From NCBI GenBank assembly GCA_010093685.1, contig MU006250.1:84923-113248 (forward strand): a DNA stretch of 28,326 bases, written 5' to 3'. The stretch comes from Ophiobolus disseminans (Eukaryota > Ascomycota > Dothideomycetes > Pleosporales > Phaeosphaeriaceae). The position numbers and the translations under genes are program-made. Below, piece by piece: positions 10,347-20,999 of the stretch (positions within the stretch are counted from its first letter, which is position 1; each line of letters begins with the position of its first letter). The notes below the pieces were generated by a model, which worked only from the letters and a program-made list of their open reading frames with translations, was not told the origin of the DNA and ran no database searches.

Positions 10347-10644
10347 TGTATTCGACGAAGAAGAAGCTACACTGTGCTTGCGCTGAGCCTATATATCCTG
10401 TCGAATTTGGGAGACAGGGCAAAAGTGAGAAGAAGGTTGTTGTATTGAGAGAGCTACATAGAGTGATTATATACACAACATGATGAGTAAGCCAGTGACT
10501 AAGAGTCACGTGGAGATGCAGTCCACAGTGTACCATGTGAACTAAGGTGCCAGGCTGACATATCCCGTTGTGCTTACGTTCGAGAACTTTCCAGAGGTTC
10601 GTAGAGCGCCGATGAAGCTCCGATGGTTCCACCGAGGAACAACA
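10347..10644 (-). mobile_element. Candidate LTR of a copia-like retrotransposon
   Basis: Read on the minus strand, the segment starts TGTTGTTCC and ends GTCGAATACA. It carries a TATA-like TATATAAT followed by CTCTCTCAATACAACAACC, and is followed outside by TTGTTATTAGGCATCAG, resembling a copia primer-binding region. No second LTR, gag or target duplication is visible, so it would be a solo or truncated LTR. The 138-codon open frame across it is not otherwise protein-like. Confidence 0.4.
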
Positions 10645-10749
10645 CATGACTGGGCCCTAGCCCATCACAATTTCGACACGAATACTAGCGCAGGCCAGCT
10701 AGAGAGCGTCAAGAACACTTCAGTCAAAAGCAAACGTAACAAAGAGGCC

Positions 10750-11759
10750 CAGCCATATGTTGCAGAGAACCAGCCTAGTATGCTCGCACGCCTGCGAGGA
10801 GTTGTCAAATACAACTATCACAACTTCGACAAAGAATCCTTTTGGCAACATCAACAGCATGGGTTGGGAAAGCCGACGGCGAGACCGACATCATCGCTTG
10901 CTTCTCACACGCGCCTTCGGGGATCGCTCGCCAACAAAAAGTATCTAGGGGACAATCGTGTTGAAGGAGTTTCCGATGCTTCCACGACGCTTCCGGCTCT
11001 GCAAATGCGAATGTGCCAGAGTTTGAGCAGCCCACCTTGCCGAGTGCGACAAGCCAAAGCTCAGAGGCTGTCGTGCCTTCGCACGCTCTGACACACTTCG
11101 AAAACGACGGTTCCCCCACAACAGATCGGATGACAATTGCCGAAACCGAAGAACTCCCTAGTATGGTAGCGCAAGTCCCGGAGACTACAGGCTCACAGAC
11201 TGGCGAAGACGTTGCTTTGGCTCAAAATGCGCAATCTCTGGGGCGAATGAGTGATTTGAATCAGCTTGAAGCTGAGATCAACCCATCACCTACGCAATCA
11301 GATGAACCGACTCCGAGCACTCCCGGCGGTTTTCCTGATAAGTACGCCCGTTCATCGACGCTCTTCGCCTCTCAGCACTCTTCATCGACACAAGCCATCA
11401 CTACCACTTCGTCGTACTCAAACACCACCACATTCCGCGTCCCGCCCCAACACAACCTCTCCGACACCGAATAATTCTTTCTCATCTGTAAGCTAGCCGG
11501 CCGGCAGATTAGCGGCAAAACTTGGGACCGGGCCGTCGAGCACTTGAGCAATGCCACGTTCGGTGAGCCAATCTCAGCAGAAACGGTTGCCACGCCCGAC
11601 GCTGAACTGGTTGAGAAGTATGAGAAGACTGCTGCAACCCTTAAGGAGTTTATAGACGCAACGATTCAGGGTGCGGCGAAATGGGACGAGGTTCGCGTGG
11701 GGTGTGCGGAGGTGCGTGAGGCTGTCGTAGAGATCAAGCCGAATCTGAAGAGGGAGTAG
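10750..11759 (+). pseudogene. Decayed or mis-spliced hypothetical gene, Ser/Thr-rich
   Basis: Protein-like composition runs through the region but in broken frames. NPFGNINSMGWE is followed one frame later by KADGETDIIACFSHAPSGIA, a TGA at about 10969, and then a long frame rich in Ser, Thr, Pro and Glu (VPEFEQPTLPSATSQSSEAV onward) to a TAA at 11472. The same frame continues directly after that stop with LICKLAGRQISGKTWDRAVE and a helical C-terminus ending KPNLKRE and TAG at 11759. I recognise no family. It may be a pseudogene with one indel and two C-to-T stops, or a gene with introns that I cannot place. It lies beside a candidate LTR. Confidence 0.35.
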
Positions 11760-12117
11760 GGACAATTGGAGACGTGCTAGTCCTCAAGAAAGACTCAGGG
11801 AATGTTTGGAGCTTTGAGGATTGAGGAGGTAGCGAGTCGAAGTCAAAACGCTTGATGAAGGGTTTGCAGTGCTCATGAAGGTAGCTTGTTAAGTTGTACT
11901 TAGAAAGTTCTATTGATTGGAGACATAGTTTCGACGGACAGAGGTCAGGATGAATGAGATAATGAAGAGGTTGATTGGAGTGAATCGTAGTCTAGCAGTG
12001 GTCCTGTGAAAACATGTGTGACTAACGCTGTGGAAGCAACCCTAAGATGCGAAGGGCAGAAGGCACACCATACAAAAGTAGGTAGTCGACGCGCGACATG
12101 GCCTCTTGACCGCCGCT
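11760..12117. other. Intergenic, nothing recognised
   Basis: This stretch lies between the decayed plus-strand gene and the convergent minus-strand hydrolase gene. I see no gene or repeat in it. It should hold the 3' untranslated region of the hydrolase. Confidence 0.5.
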
Positions 12118-13218
12118 TCAGTGGTGGGCGTCCGTCTTAGCCAATAAAAGCCGAAGCTCATGTTCCCACAGCTTTGCTTTGATGTAAGATCCATGTCCAA
12201 ACGTCTGATTCGACGTCGGCACCACAACCGCCTTGCCCAACCCCTTTCGCATCTGCACTTCAACCGCACGCTCCAGAGTCCCCAGCTCCGCAACATTCAT
12301 CAGATCATCCGCCGTGTTGAAAGCAGTCAGCGGCGCCGTGATCAGTCCCAGACCAGGCTCCGGATCGTAAAAGTGCGACGAGTTCCACGCGTAGACGAAG
12401 TCATTAGCATCGAACTCTTTCACGCGCAGCAGCAGTGCTTCCGCAAATTTATCCGTCGCATCGCGCGTTGTGTACTGCATCGAGAACGAGACGAGGCCTG
12501 ACAACATCGTTTGTACAAGGGACAGCGCACCCGCCAGACTGACAAGCGGTTGCTCAACGTACGCGCCTCCGTGCCACGCGGGATCAGAGGTGATCATCTT
12601 GATGACGAACTTGCGCCACAGCCGCTTGTACCCGGAGATTTGTACGGGGGTGCTCGCGATGGGCATCAGCGCGTCGGAAAAATTGGGGTACGCTTCGCCC
12701 ATCATCCACGTGTGCATGCCGCCCATCGAGACGCCCAGAATGAGCCTCGTGTGCGCGATATTAAGGTGCTGGGTGAGAAGAGCATGGTGCGCGCGTATCA
12801 TGTCGTTGTACTGGTAGCGCGGGAACATTGCTCTGAGGCCCGTATTGCTGGGCTTGCTGGAGTTTCCGTGCCCGATACTGTCAGGCAGGATGATGTGGTA
12901 TTTGCGCGTGTCGAGGAGTTGGCCCGGGTTAAAGAGTGTGTCCGCGAAGGAGGCGGTGAGCAATTGGGTGCTGGATTCGGTGGTGCCGTGCAGGATGAGG
13001 ATAGCGTTGGTGGTGCCGTCTGGGTGCACCTTCAACTTGCCCAGCGTCTGATAGTGGATCTTGAGCGACTCGAGCGTCTCGCCTGAGTCGAAGGAGAAGT
13101 TGGAAAGGATGGCGCTGCCGCGATGGGGCGTGTGCCATGATGAGGGTGGGGATGGGGTTGCGTGCGCGACGATTGATGGGATGGCGCCAAGGGCGAGAAA
13201 GACGACGATGAAGTGCAT
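12118..13218 (-). CDS. Secreted alpha/beta hydrolase of the homoserine O-acetyltransferase (MetX-like) fold
   Basis: A single-exon 366-residue frame starts at the ATG at 13218 and ends at TGA 12118. A signal peptide opens it (MHFIVVFLALGAIPSIVAHA). The core follows the MetX pattern: HYQTLGKL, AILILHGTTESS (oxyanion region), DSIGHGNSSKPS, and the nucleophile elbow LGVSMGGMHTW with Ser164. Asp304 lies in AFNTADDL and His342 in TFGHGSYIKAKLW, completing a Ser-Asp-His triad. Family members either acetylate homoserine or act as hydrolases. The secretion signal and the SMGG elbow argue for a secreted esterase-type hydrolase rather than methionine synthesis, but the substrate is unknown. The frame is free of stops and looks functional. 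Confidence 0.85.
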   Translation of the reverse strand: MHFIVVFLALGAIPSIVAHATPSPPSSWHTPHRGSAILSNFSFDSGETLESLKIHYQTLGKLKVHPDGTTNAILILHGTTESSTQLLTASFADTLFNPGQLLDTRKYHIILPDSIGHGNSSKPSNTGLRAMFPRYQYNDMIRAHHALLTQHLNIAHTRLILGVSMGGMHTWMMGEAYPNFSDALMPIASTPVQISGYKRLWRKFVIKMITSDPAWHGGAYVEQPLVSLAGALSLVQTMLSGLVSFSMQYTTRDATDKFAEALLLRVKEFDANDFVYAWNSSHFYDPEPGLGLITAPLTAFNTADDLMNVAELGTLERAVEVQMRKGLGKAVVVPTSNQTFGHGSYIKAKLWEHELRLLLAKTDAHH

Positions 13219-13446
13219 AGTGTTGCGTTAAACAAGTGAGCGATATCTTTAAGTAGTCCTGTGTTCGAATAGAATGCTTCAGGCGATACTCAGAGGCTGT
13301 TGTGGTCATTTCATCGTGTCGCATATCGTGGGTTATATACTCAGTCTCATGAGGTCTCCTCTCATCCTTCATGTCCAGCATAGCCACGTGTACGCAATGA
13401 GTGCGCGATGTTTCGTCCATGTCGTTCGCGCAGGACAAGCCACCGT

Positions 13447-13553
13447 CACCAGGCTCGGCAATAATTTGTGCGCGCTGAGGTAAGGACTTTTTGGTAGAAG
13501 TTTGGTTAGGCACAGCTGACCTAATTGCGCACGAATTATTGCCGAGCCTGGTG
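13447..13553. mobile_element. 107-bp MITE with 27-bp inverted repeats
   Basis: The left end starts CACCAGGCTCGGCAATAATT and continues to GTGCGC (13447-13473). Its inverted copy at 13527-13553 differs at one base. The flanks on both sides read CCGT, a possible 4-bp target duplication. The inner 53 bp code for nothing. It lies in the upstream region of the MetX-like hydrolase, about 230 bases before its ATG. The superfamily is unknown. Confidence 0.8.
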
Positions 13554-14234
13554 CCGTGGTTTCTGTGGCTCAATGAAGCCGTACACTTGGCCAAGTCTCA
13601 CGTAATCTCGATACGATACTTGGCTCGTCGACTCATCGTGTGTCGACGCAAGGTTCAGACTGCGGGTGTATGAATTTCTTGGTACGTAAGTACGTACTGT
13701 CCCGGTAAATTCGGCAAGTTCAGTAAGTTTGGTGAGCGGAGTGTTGTTGTATGTTGCCGTCAGCTTGTCCGTGCATAGCTTATACCTTGCCGCGAAGACT
13801 TCGAGAACTTCAACCGCGCGGCCCAAGATCCGTAAGGCGGTGAGATGAGAGTTGTCTACAAGTGTCAATACTGACCACCTATAGTACTCCCAAGCACACC
13901 TGCGCCCTGTGAAGACGGCCCTCCTTGTTGACGCGGCATTCCTTAAAGAGGGAGTGCCCGAAATGTGTGCGCACGACGGGAGCAGGTGCTTAAGATGTGG
14001 CCAGAAAGTCTTTGTTCGAAGATGCATTGACGTTTGGAAGAGGGTACATAAGTGGTCGCAAACGAACCAGAGGGAGGAAGATGTCGGCCAGTCATAACAA
14101 CCATAATGTGGCATGGGTCTGCGGGCTGACAATAGGCAAGCTGTGTCAACGTCAGTGGATCTCGTGCGCAAATCCCAATCTCCTCTCCTTGTCAACAAGT
14201 AATCTGCCTCGAACTCAAGGTCATCCTCAAAAGT
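13554..14234. other. Intergenic; long minus-strand frame not credible
   Basis: A minus-strand open frame crosses 13536-14198 but overlaps the MITE, starts without a good ATG and has no protein-like pattern. I see nothing else here. Confidence 0.4.
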
Positions 14235-14333
14235 ATGAAGCCCCTCATCGCGGTATTTTCAACGGCCCTTCTCGGCGCGGCAAGCGCAATGCTCAACGTC
14301 ACGACTACAATATTGTGTTCATGCACGGGCTGA
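14235..14333 (+). pseudogene. Possible 5' fragment of a small secreted-protein gene
   Basis: The 32-codon frame MKPLIAVFSTALLGAASA, followed by MLNVTTTILCSCTG, has a textbook signal peptide and then ends at TGA, five bases before a TA at which the pogo-type element copy 1 could begin. It may be the first exon of a secreted-protein gene split by the transposon. I found no continuation downstream. Chance cannot be excluded for so short a frame. Confidence 0.3.
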
Positions 14334-14415
14334 TTGTACCGGTATCGCGCGACGATCGCCAACTTCAATTTACGCGTCATACACCCCAACTTCAACACAC
14401 AATAACTTATCCACC

Positions 14416-16047
14416 ATGACTTCGATTGAGGAAGCGCTTGCAGCAATCGAATCGTGCGAGCTAGGAGATAATCTTGTATACTAGGAGTATGCTGACTGGT
14501 TTGGTGTGAACAGAGTTACCTTAGCCCAAAGACACCAGGGCCCAATTTTTTGGTCAAAGAAAACTCACGCCACAACAAGAGGAGGAGCTTGTACTCTATA
14601 TTAGAGACTTAATAGGGCAAGGGCTACCACATACCAACACTATGATATGAAATTTTGCCTCTACAATAGCCCACGAACGCGTTTCTGAGTCGTAAGTAAC
14701 GCGCTTCAAGCACCGCTATGAGGATACGCTCATCTCAAAATGGGGCCGCGCAATAGACTCTACACGCCACAAAGCCAACTCATACTTCAAATACAAGCTC
14801 TACTTTGAACTCATGCACGGCAAGATGGATAAGCATGAGATTCAGCCCCACAATTCCTACAATATGGACAAAAAGGGCTTTATGATAGGTGTGATTGGCA
14901 ACTTAAAACGAGTGTTTACACGCGCTCAATGGGAGCGTAAACAGGTTACTGTAGCCCTCTAGGATGGATCTTGAAAGTGGATAACAACCATCGCTGCAAT
15001 CTGTGCTGATGGGACTGCGCTGCCGCCAGGCTTGATCTACGAGTACGCAAACTGCACTATACAATCGTCATGGGTGGCTGATATTGAGGTTGGAGTGCAC
15101 GACGTTTTTGTGGATTCAACACTATCAGGATGGACGAATAATGACGTAGGATTGGCCTGGTTGGAGCAGGTATTCGACCGCTGCACGAAGAAGAAAGCCC
15201 GCAACGGGAGAGACTGGCGCTTACTCATCCTCGACGGCCACGGCAACCACCTTACGGAGGACTTTTTACACTACTGCCTCACGCGCAAGATCTACGTTGC
15301 AGTATTTCCACCCCACAGCACTCATACGCTGCAACCGCTGGATGTAGTTTGCTTCAAGCCATTAAGCAGCGCTTACTTAAAAAGGCTTGCAGACTTCACC
15401 CAACAGAGCTAAGGGCTAGTCCCAATCAAGAAGGGCGACTTCTTCCTGTTGTTCTAGGACTCCTGGCGTGAGAGCTTTACGAAGCAGACGATCGTACGCT
15501 CTTTTGCTGCTACTAGCAATAGGCTATGGATAGAGCGAGAGTGCTGAGACGCTTCCCACTTAAGCCTCCAAGTGAGCCAAACAATAAGCCTAAGCCCACC
15601 TGGCGTGAGGCCGATCGCCTCCTACACGCAGCGATCGATACGTCGTCGTCTAAAGCCAAAAAGCTGTCAACTTTGCTACACCACCTCGCGATCAAAAACA
15701 AGCTTCTCACTAATAAGAATGAGGGCTTACGCGACGCGCTAAGCACTAAAAAGAAGCACAACAAGAAGGGAAAAGTACTAGATTTGCAGCAGCGCGAGGA
15801 GTATCACGGTGGGGCTGTGTTCTAGTCACCTAGGAAGAAGAGAGAAGCTGAGGCACGTGATGCGACAAACAAGCGACTTGCTAAAGAGGACAAACTCCAA
15901 AAAGCTCAGATGAAGCAGCTCAAAGCTGCTAACGCCTTGTACAACAAGAAGCTCAAGGAGGAGAGGCGTGTGGCAACTATAGCACGTTGGGAGGAGCGCG
16001 AGAAGGAGAAGGTGGAAAAAGCAGCTAAGGCAGCGGCTCGAAAGGCA
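14416..16047 (+). pseudogene. pogo/Fot1-type transposase, copy 1, decayed, 3' end lost
   Basis: It begins at the ATG at 14416 (MTSIEEALAAIESCELGDNL), carries an HTH start (YADWFGVNRVTLAQRHQG), then a frameshift near 14543 and many TAG/TAA/TGA stops. The catalytic segments survive: YNMDKKGF, LLILDGHGNH and THTLQPLDVV, the three Asp positions of a DD35D enzyme. The coiled-coil tail (YHGGAVF, then KEERRVATIARWEEREKEK) is cut at about 16047, where it runs into the tail of copy 2 in the opposite direction. The usual GRxINxPxxFR end and the terminal inverted repeat on that side are gone. Confidence 0.8.
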
Positions 16048-17684
16048 GCCCTCTCAACCTTCTCCTTCTCACACTCCTCTTTTCTCTTTGCAGCTGCCAC
16101 ACGCCTCTCCTCTGCCTGCTTTTGTTTGAGTAGTTTGTTGGACTCACGAAGCTCCTTTGCAGTGTGTTTTCTGAGTTTTTCCTCTTCATCTCCACGTGTT
16201 TTTGCTCGATCACGGAACTACGCCTCTCTAACCTTTCTGGGGGAGTAGAGGACTGCTCCACCCCAGTACTCTTTGCGCTGCTGCACGTCAAGGACCTTCT
16301 TCTTTCCGTGCTTCTTTTGGGAGTCTATGGAGTCGCGTAGGCCTTGATTTTCGAGGTTGATGAGTTGATTTTGGACAGCCAGATGATGGACCTCCGTACT
16401 CAATTTTCTAGCTTCATCTGAAGGCGCCCCAGCAGTTGCAGCGCGCAGAATACGTTCAATTCGAATCCACTCGTTGCTGGTTGTTGCCTCGCCTTCTGCG
16501 CTATCTTCTGGTGTCTTTTTGTCGAAGTTTTTGAGGATTTCAGTGCGGTTCTTTGGCCATATGCCAGTGGCAGAAAATGACTTCAATATGAGCTCTTTTC
16601 TGAAGCTTGCCACCCAGGCCTCCCAGAACAGGCTAAAGAAGTCCCCCATTCTGATTGGGCTTAGTCCCTGGGTCCTCTGTGTGTGATCTTCAAGGGCTTT
16701 GGTGTACGCTGAAGCCAAAGGCTTGAACATCACCACATCAAGCGGCTGGAGCGTATGAGTTGAGTGAGGTGGATACACAAGCACCAGAATACGGTGGCGA
16801 ATGGCGTAGTCGAAGAAAGCTGCCGTCATATGACTCCCATGGCCATCAAGGATGAGGAGACGCCAATCTCTCCCATAGCGGGCTTTCTCCTTCGTGTAAC
16901 GGTCAAATATTTGCTCTAGCCATGCCAATCCAAGCTCGTTATTGGTCCAGCCTGATGGGGATGAGGCGAAAAAGGCCTCGTGGGTTCCTACTTCAACGTC
17001 GCCTACCCATGAAGCTTGAAGCGTGTTGTTGGCTGAGGTGTAGATGATGCCGGGCGGTAGAGCAGTCCCATCTGCACAAACTGAAGCCATAACTGTTACC
17101 TAGTTACGGGAACCATTCTGGAGGGCTGCCTGCACCCCTTTTGCCTCCTAAGCTTGTTTGGAGAACACTCGTTTGGAGCGTCCAATCACACCAATCATAA
17201 AGCCTTTCTCATCTATATTGTAGCTGTTGCAGGGCAGTACTTCGTACTCAGACATCTTAAGATAGAGGAGATCAAAGTACAGTCTATACTTATCATATGA
17301 GTCAGCCGCGTGGCGATTGGAGTCCATGGCGGTGTTCCATTTGAGGATCAGGGTGTCCTGGTGACGGTGCAGGAAATGCGACACCCAGCTTACTCCAACA
17401 GGTGTACCAGCTACCTCAGAGGCAAAATTACGTATCATGGTCCTCGTAGGCGGTAGAGATTTGGCTGAAAGGTCTTCAATATAGCGTACGAGCTCATCCT
17501 CTTGTTGTGGGCTGAGTAGTTGTTGTTGCGCGTAACCATCGCTTCGTGGGCCTGTCACGCCCAGCCACCTTTTGCTCAACGCAGAGCGATCCACGCCGTG
17601 GAAGCTGGCAATAGCCTGGAGTTTAAAATGTTCGTCTTCTTCACGCGATTCCAAATCTGCAAGCGCATTATCCATAGGAGCCAT
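16048..17684 (-). pseudogene. pogo/Fot1-type transposase, copy 2, nearly complete but with stops
   Basis: The frame from the ATG at 17684 (MAPMDNALADLESREEDEHF) is continuous, broken only by TAG at 17148-17150, TAG at about 17103 and TAG at 16218. Parts in order: psq/CENPB-like HTH (residues 15-110), Asp158 in YNIDEKGFMIG, Asp280 in LLILDGHGSHMT and Asp316 in THTLQPLDVVMF (35 residues between the last two, so DD35D), then a helical tail. The last codons run into antisense sequence of copy 1, so the C-terminus is missing. Its protein is clearly related to copy 1 (both have GRDWRLLILDGHG). The two elements lie tail to tail. Confidence 0.85.
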
Positions 17685-17847
17685 GGTTGTTGTTCTATCG
17701 CGTGTTGAAGTTTGGCGTGGAGATTGTGTTTTGAAGTTCGCGCGTGCACGAGCCCATCGCGGGCACGAGGTGAACAATTACGTTATCTTATCGATAGCTA
17801 TATCGTGAGATCGGCCCTCTACCCAACACATCAGCCTTGACTTTCAA

Positions 17848-17972
17848 CCCCCCCCCCCTGTCTAGCTGAGTTGACTGAGCTGACTGAGCGAGCTGCTATC
17901 GCCAGCTCAGCTCGGCTCAGTAGAATCGATCGAGCCGACCGAGGTGAGTGAGCTGAGCAAGCTGGCTCACTC
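17848..17972. repeat. C11 tract followed by GAGCTGACT-type short repeats
   Basis: A run of eleven C at 17848-17858 is followed by reiterated GACTGAGC and GAGCTGA units in both orientations up to about 17970. It is low complexity and marks the right flank of pogo copy 2. Between 17973 and 18331 no gene is seen. Confidence 0.6.
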
Positions 17973-18331
17973 GTTGACAAGTATGGGCAGTACTATGGCC
18001 TGTTGGCCACGCTGTCTGTTATTAAGTGCAATTAGTCAAAAGAGGAACAGCAGTATACTCTCATTACGATGATATGGACTTGCGGAGAAACGCACATGAT
18101 TTTATCTTCAGTTCCAAAATACCGGAGTGCAATATGATAACTGTCAATTGGTAAGGTAGAGGAGAATCATGTAGTATTAGGCTATGGGAGAGAGGCCTAG
18201 GTACTGAAGGGAGCACGCACTAGTCCTAAGGGGGAAGTGCGTGAGAGCAAACATGCGGTGGAACCTGGGGCAAACAGTACCGGCCCGTGCGGGAGACCCC
18301 ACGGCCGACACCTATGGCCGACAATGACCAA

Positions 18332-20227
18332 CTAGCCCTCCTTGTAAAGTGGATTTCTGGCACTCAAGAATGGGTTTGGTTCCTCGGACGGACAAACCAC
18401 ATTCTGAGGAGGCACTTTCCCACTCTCAAGGTAAGTAGTGACGTATTCGTCAGTACATTTAGACTTGAAGCCAATGGCGCCGTGACCGGTGGCTTGGAGT
18501 TCGATCATAGAGGCTCCGAGGAAGCGAGCGACCATTTTGCGAGCACTTATTCAGCCGTGATTAGTCACCTGACTATGCGATCTAGGTAAGAATGTTTTGA
18601 ACACTTACCTATTAAGAGGAGTCGCGGCATCAATGCTCATATTGATGAAAAGGAGTGGTATTGAGGTATTAGCGCCAAGTGGGCCTAAGTAATGTCAGTT
18701 TTTAGTCTTTAAATGCGCAGCATGTGAGGTTAACTGACGATGCATTGTTTGACTTTGCACCGGCATAATGTCTCGATGCACACACATGCCCGTGATCCAT
18801 GGGAACCAGCCGTCCGCAACCCACGGCCCAACCTTCCTTGCCTTTTCGAGCTCGTATGTCCAGTTCTCCAACGTTGAGAGGTCAGTCCTCTGCGCAGCAT
18901 CAAGACAGTAGATGTGAACGCTGGCCCAGGGGTCAATCACTGCTTCCATCTTTTCCACTATGCCGACTAGCAACGAACCGTCTCGTTCTTCTAGCATCTT
19001 GAACCCAAGTGCAAATGTTGGAAAATTGTGTTGCAGATATAGTTGGTCGATCATCCAAAACATGATGTGTTGGTACGTTATGAGTTGCGGAAAGGCAGTT
19101 ACTGAAGCGTTGGTGACTGAAATCGGTTGCTTGCGGACGCTCTCGATAATTTTCCATGTCCGCTGCTCGATGTTCTCGACTGTGTTGGCGTGTATAGGAC
19201 AATACACCGGACCGGCTTGATGACACTTGGTGAAGAAGTCCTGCATAGCAGGTGTGGTATCCGCTAGACTGGCGCTCATATCCCCTCCGTAATAGCCGTC
19301 TGCGTCAATAATGGAGTCAACAATCATTCTTCCAACCCGGTCAGGAAATATTGTAGCAAAGGTCATTCCAAGGAGCGATCCATAGCTACCACTCATGTAC
19401 CAAAGCTTGGCTTCTTTTGCAGGCTTCCCGTTTGCAACAGCCTGGTGCTCAATAAAGTAGAGCATATCTTGAGCGGTCGCCATCGTGGTCGCAAATTTTG
19501 CTGCATCATCACGATGCACATTAGCACACCATTTTCCAATAGCACTGGTTGCCTCGTATTGCATGGAAATAGAGGCAGAGTTCTTCCCATCGACAGTGCG
19601 CAAGCTCGACGTTGCCTCGAACCTCAGCTTTGCCTTTGGATTTCCAAGAAAGCAGTCGATACTAGGACCGCTGTTGTTGACACCACGAGAGTCAAATCCG
19701 ATGTAGTTGTACTGGCTCCCGATCTTCCTGCGGTATAGCTGTGATACGCTCGGCATTGTGGAAATGGTAGATACGCCTGGTCCGCCGCCGTTGAGTAAAA
19801 TACTTGGTGTATCTGCTGTTTCGTTTAGGGCGGGTAGCTTTATGCCTGCGATAATTGTGCTCCCTGCAGACGGATTGTCGTAGTCAAGTGGCACCTAATT
19901 ATCCATCAGAGAAATTTCGGGTGAGCATCCTAGTCAGCAGTCAGCTTACCTCAAGTCGTGTGCAAAGAAAGTCTCCATAACAGGGCGACCACTTGACGTC
20001 TGCAGATGGCGCTATCTAATTACTGTCAGCGCGGCTGCTCACCTGAAGAGTCAATGGGATGATGCGACAGAAGATCAACTAACCTGCTCGATATTGTCCA
20101 CAGCAGTAGAGTTATTCTGGCGTTGAAGTAACTTGATTGGTTCTGCATTTGCATGCGGCAAAAGCGCGGATATTATAATAGTTGCCAGCGTAATGCTAAA
20201 ACACAGGACGGAGGTTTCGTAGCTCAT
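18332..20227 (-). CDS. Secreted TAP-like serine hydrolase (S33 family), five exons
   Basis: Predicted exons are 20227-20084, 20015-19950, 19894-18739, 18684-18609 and 18545-18332. The introns are 68, 55, 54 and 63 nt, with GT-AG ends, CTGAC/CTAAT branch sites and consistent phases, giving 551 residues. The signal peptide is MSYETSVLCFSITLATIIIS and on to about residue 28. Then come WSPCYGDFLCTRLEVPLDY (the usual family entry), the oxyanion loop LLNGGGPGVS, and Ser240 in YMSGSYGSLLG. The C-terminal TAP-like domain has Asp474 in INMSIDAATPL and His502 in QATGHGAIG. The triad is complete. Relatives are secreted aminopeptidase-like proteases or hydrolases that remove short N-terminal peptides. 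The substrate here is unknown. No stops or indels are needed, so it looks functional. Confidence 0.85.
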
Positions 20228-20580
20228 AGTGGAACGATATGTTGAAGGGTAGTTGGCTAATTTTCTGTGATAGATTGATACATACTTTAAAGTTCTTCGG
20301 GGCCTAGTAGTCGTTAAATATAGCGAACAATCTGTACTAGGTTATGATGATGCATCTGAACAGAATGCAGCTATCTTGGAGGCCGGATGCCGTATGAGGA
20401 CAAAACATATCAGGGTCTGAGTGACTGCTCTTCTAAGCGTAGTCTTTTAACCTTATTGTCCCGTGTTCGACGTCATCTTCGTTGTCTTGGCCGTAAGGTT
20501 CTCTCAAAGAGGTTTAGTACGGACGATCTCCGCTTGCAGCATAGGGCACATTACGCCGCGCATCACAATGTGATGATCTG
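20228..20580. other. Upstream region of the TAP-like gene, possibly LTR
   Basis: No gene is supported. The part nearest 20227 should hold the TAP-like promoter. The right part may belong to the copia LTR that starts at 20776, whose far end I cannot locate. Confidence 0.35.
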
Positions 20581-20776
20581 AGAGGGAGGAAAGCGAAATG
20601 ATGATGGAATTTTGAGGCTACGGAGCGAGAAAAGGGGAGCAGAAATGAGGCCACTAAGCCAAACTGAGAAGGGACCAAGCCCTATCAGCCTAGCACCGGC
20701 GAACACACCCCCTTCTGCGAGTGAATACAGCTCCGTGGTGATACGAAGGGAGATCACATGCACCCCCCAAACAACA
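20581..20776 (-). mobile_element. Start of a copia 3' LTR (left boundary unknown)
   Basis: On the minus strand, TTAGGGGG, a polypurine-like tract, is followed at 20776 by TGTTGTTTGGGGGG. This is 9 bases after the stop of a copia RNase H frame, exactly where a 3' LTR should begin. The left coordinate is only a working limit. Confidence 0.45.
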
Positions 20777-20785
20777 CCCCCTAAT

Positions 20786-20999
20786 TTAGCCTGTCGCTGT
20801 CAGGTATGGTCTACGGAGACCCACTTGCTGGAGAAAGCGGCGGTGAGAAATCTCATCCAGTGGTTTTGTGAGGCCGTCAGCGGCCATGTCCTTAGTACCA
20901 ACGTGTTCTAACACGATGTTCCCGTTCTTCACCTGATCCTTGATGTAATGATAGTAAATATCGACGTGTTTCGTGCGCTCATCAGACTTGGTATCAAGC
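20786..20999 (-). pseudogene. C-terminal end of Ty1/copia RNase H
   Basis: The minus-strand frame ends in the copia signature DERTKHVDIYYHYIKDQV, then GTKDMAADGLTKPLDE and RRFLQQVGL, with TAA at 20786. Upstream of LLDTKSD the frame runs into GCTTGC-rich sequence that does not belong to copia. I take that as the border of a hAT insertion near 20996-21000. Only about 65-70 codons of pol remain. Confidence 0.8.

Noticed and set aside
10231..10647. 138-codon minus-strand frame as a gene.
   Set aside because: It coincides with a segment having LTR-like ends, TATA and leader sequence, and shows no protein family pattern.
12511..13086. 191-codon plus-strand frame.
   Set aside because: It is antisense to the intact MetX-like hydrolase.
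13536..14198. 220-codon open frame on the minus strand.
   Set aside because: It overlaps a MITE, starts without a good ATG, and has no domain-like composition or signal.
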